This document shows, piece after piece, positions 62,621-64,000 of a stretch of 64,000 nt of DNA. The stretch covers positions 3,770,001-3,834,000 of the forward strand of contig CM076265.1 of NCBI GenBank assembly GCA_038380795.1, read 5' to 3'. Source of the stretch: Pyrocephalus nanus (taxonomy: Eukaryota > Chordata > Aves > Passeriformes > Tyrannidae). Each line of letters begins with the position of its first letter. Position 1 is the stretch's first letter. A model generated the notes under the pieces. That model was not told the origin of the DNA. It did no database searches and saw only the letters and a program-made list of their open reading frames with translations. Made by a program: the position numbers and the translations under genes.

Positions 62621-63394
62621 GGTAAGAAAGGAAGCATCCAGGTTAATCTTATTTGCCCAGGCATGAGTAAGATGGTTTTAGCTTGATTAATCATCAGTGT
62701 TAGCTCTTAATTAGGACACCCGGGCTTCTCTTGAGATTTTGGTAGCCTCTCCCCACCCTATTTCTGTGCTTTCTTTCATCATATGTTGTTGTCAAACCCA
62801 CTGCTTTCACAGAATTTTTGTCTATGCATGGAAAAGGAATACCCAGAACTGCAGATGATGAAGTACTTTGGATTTTTAATTCATTCGTGGGCAGATCCAT
62901 CTTAAACCTTCTCTTAAATTTGAGGAATGCAGGTGCCATTTGCAGCCCTCTCAGTGTTTGTCTTCCACCTGTAGAAGATGTTTCAGTGTTGTCTTTTGTG
63001 CTGCTGTAATGAATGTTTTGGGAGTCTTTCCTTCTTGTTCCTTGGTGGGATCTTATTTAAATGGTGGCCACCTCCCTGTGTCATCTTTCTGTGGCCTCAC
63101 TCTTTCTGCTTCACCTACAGAAATCCACTTGTGTTTTTAGTATCACAAGAAGAACTGTTCTGGGGAAATTCTGCATGACTGTTGTGGAGGCAGGAGGATG
63201 GAGAAGACTCGAGAGTTTCCCATGGAGCATTTTTGAGGACTGTTTCTACTGCAGGGACTTGCCAGGCAGCTGTGCCAGGCTCTGTTTGTGCACTCACCAG
63301 AACTAGCAGAGTTCTGTAAATAGAAAGAAGTTTTGCACAGCCTGTACCAAGTGTTTGTCCTTGGCAGCAGTTGTTTGTTAAAAGTTTAAAAAGG
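62621..63394. other. Noncoding or unassigned DNA
   Basis: Apart from the minus-strand open stretch mentioned for the neighbouring candidate exon, nothing is recognised. Several overlapping short frames lie on both strands at 62940-63430 without gene features. Confidence 0.5.
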
Positions 63395-63433
63395 AAAAAA
63401 AAACAAAAACAAAAACAAAAAACAAAACACACC
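63395..63433. repeat. (CAAAAA)n microsatellite
   Basis: A/C-only run built of AAAAAC units followed by ACACACC. Confidence 0.85.
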
Positions 63434-63740
63434 TACTGAAAGCTAACATTGAAATTAGAGTTCCTCGCAGGTGATTTGAGAGTTCTGCCACTTCTCAAAG
63501 ATACCTTAGGAAAAAACCAACAACGTTTTTCTTCCTAGTTCAGGGAGAATTACCCAGGGCATTTAGATCCTTTTTTAGGGAGTTATTAAGAGCTGAAATT
63601 TAAAATGTATTAATTAATTAGTCTGAGTTGCAAGTTGAATTCACTGGACCTGTTGTTGCCATTTGTAGTAGCAGTAGAGGTACCATCAGGTGCTGAGGGT
63701 GACTCAGTTTTTGGCCAGCTATAAAGGAGCACACACCATC

Positions 63741-63849
63741 CCATAATGGCCTGCAAGGTCCCTTTTAGACCAAATGGTTTGGGTATTTTTCTCGCTTTGG
63801 GTATTTACTCGCTTTTCCCTATTTAGACCAAAAGGTTTGGGTATTTTTC
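63741..63849 (+). repeat. CR1-like tail with nested short duplications
   Basis: ATGGCCTGCAAGGTCCC at 63746-63762 resembles the CR1 3' end motif ATGACCTGCAAGGTCCCTTCC. It is followed by a 28-nt unit beginning TTTAGACCAAATGG (63764-63791), repeated with one mismatch at 63822-63849 (offset 58). The spacer holds its own repeat, CTCGCTTT, at 63791-63798 and 63809-63816. The duplications are certain; the CR1 origin is not. Confidence 0.6.
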
Positions 63850-64000
63850 AAGTGGTCACTGCTTTCTCCAAGCTGCTTATTTATCTCCTGGTTACTGATT
63901 GCTAAAGGAGTATTAGATCTGGGTATATAAAGATGGTATGAGGCTGAAATAACTTTGTTCTCAAAAAAGTCCCTTTGGTTTTGGTGATTTCATTACAGTA

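Noticed and set aside
1..64000. tRNA, rRNA, common snRNA, well-known microRNAs, CRISPR arrays, operons or phage genes
   Set aside because: Looked for by characteristic motifs and none found. The genome type is vertebrate, so prokaryotic systems are not expected.
1..64000. A previously undescribed biological system
   Set aside because: Nothing in the sequence supports one. The unusual points are low-complexity tracts, repeats, CpG patches and unproven exon candidates.

Overview
This is a nuclear genomic window from a vertebrate, almost certainly a bird. The window is AT-rich by eye (roughly 60% A+T; not computed), CpG-depleted, and has no long open reading frame with coding character on either strand. 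The recognisable interspersed repeats are what identify it. They are several 5'-truncated CR1 LINE fragments, some ending in the CR1 octamer-type tail (ATTCTATG-like), and two solo endogenous-retrovirus LTRs of types I know only from bird genomes. I see no Alu, B1/B2 or L1 sequence of mammalian type, no bacterial gene organisation, and no rRNA, tRNA or CRISPR array. I could not identify the species or the chromosome.

Layout. 1-1.3 kb: unique sequence ending in a CpG-dense patch (980-1316). 1.3-19.6 kb: mostly unique intergenic or intronic DNA with small CR1 relics (about 3.8 kb, 10.7 kb, 19.6 kb), long poly-T runs and a 142-nt stretch made only of A and C (15893-16034). 19.7-34.9 kb: unique DNA with three exon-like or transcript-end-like spots (26.45, 28.7 and 32.1 kb) and a CpG-retaining patch near 30.7 kb. 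34.9-37.6 kb: the densest repeat cluster, holding a pyrimidine tract, a CR1 reverse-transcriptase-region relic, a solo LTR with a near-perfect 5-bp target duplication, a CR1 3' end and a 39-nt poly-T run. 37.6-47 kb: unique DNA with one old CR1 fragment. 47.0-48.15 kb: a ~1.1-kb solo LTR in minus orientation. 48.2-64 kb: unique AT-rich DNA with a G-quadruplex-prone tract, a CR1 3' end at 60.25 kb, a small AT minisatellite, a possible mariner terminus and one minus-strand exon candidate.

No protein-coding gene can be asserted. Four exon candidates bounded by good splice consensus with an open frame are listed at low confidence. By rough reckoning a window of this size should contain around ten such pairs by chance, so they are leads, not annotations. 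The plainest reading is a gene desert or the interior of one or more very long introns, possibly with regulatory elements. I found no convincing undescribed biological system. The leads I would look at first are the CpG-retaining patches (possible conserved regulatory DNA) and the splice-bounded exon candidates.
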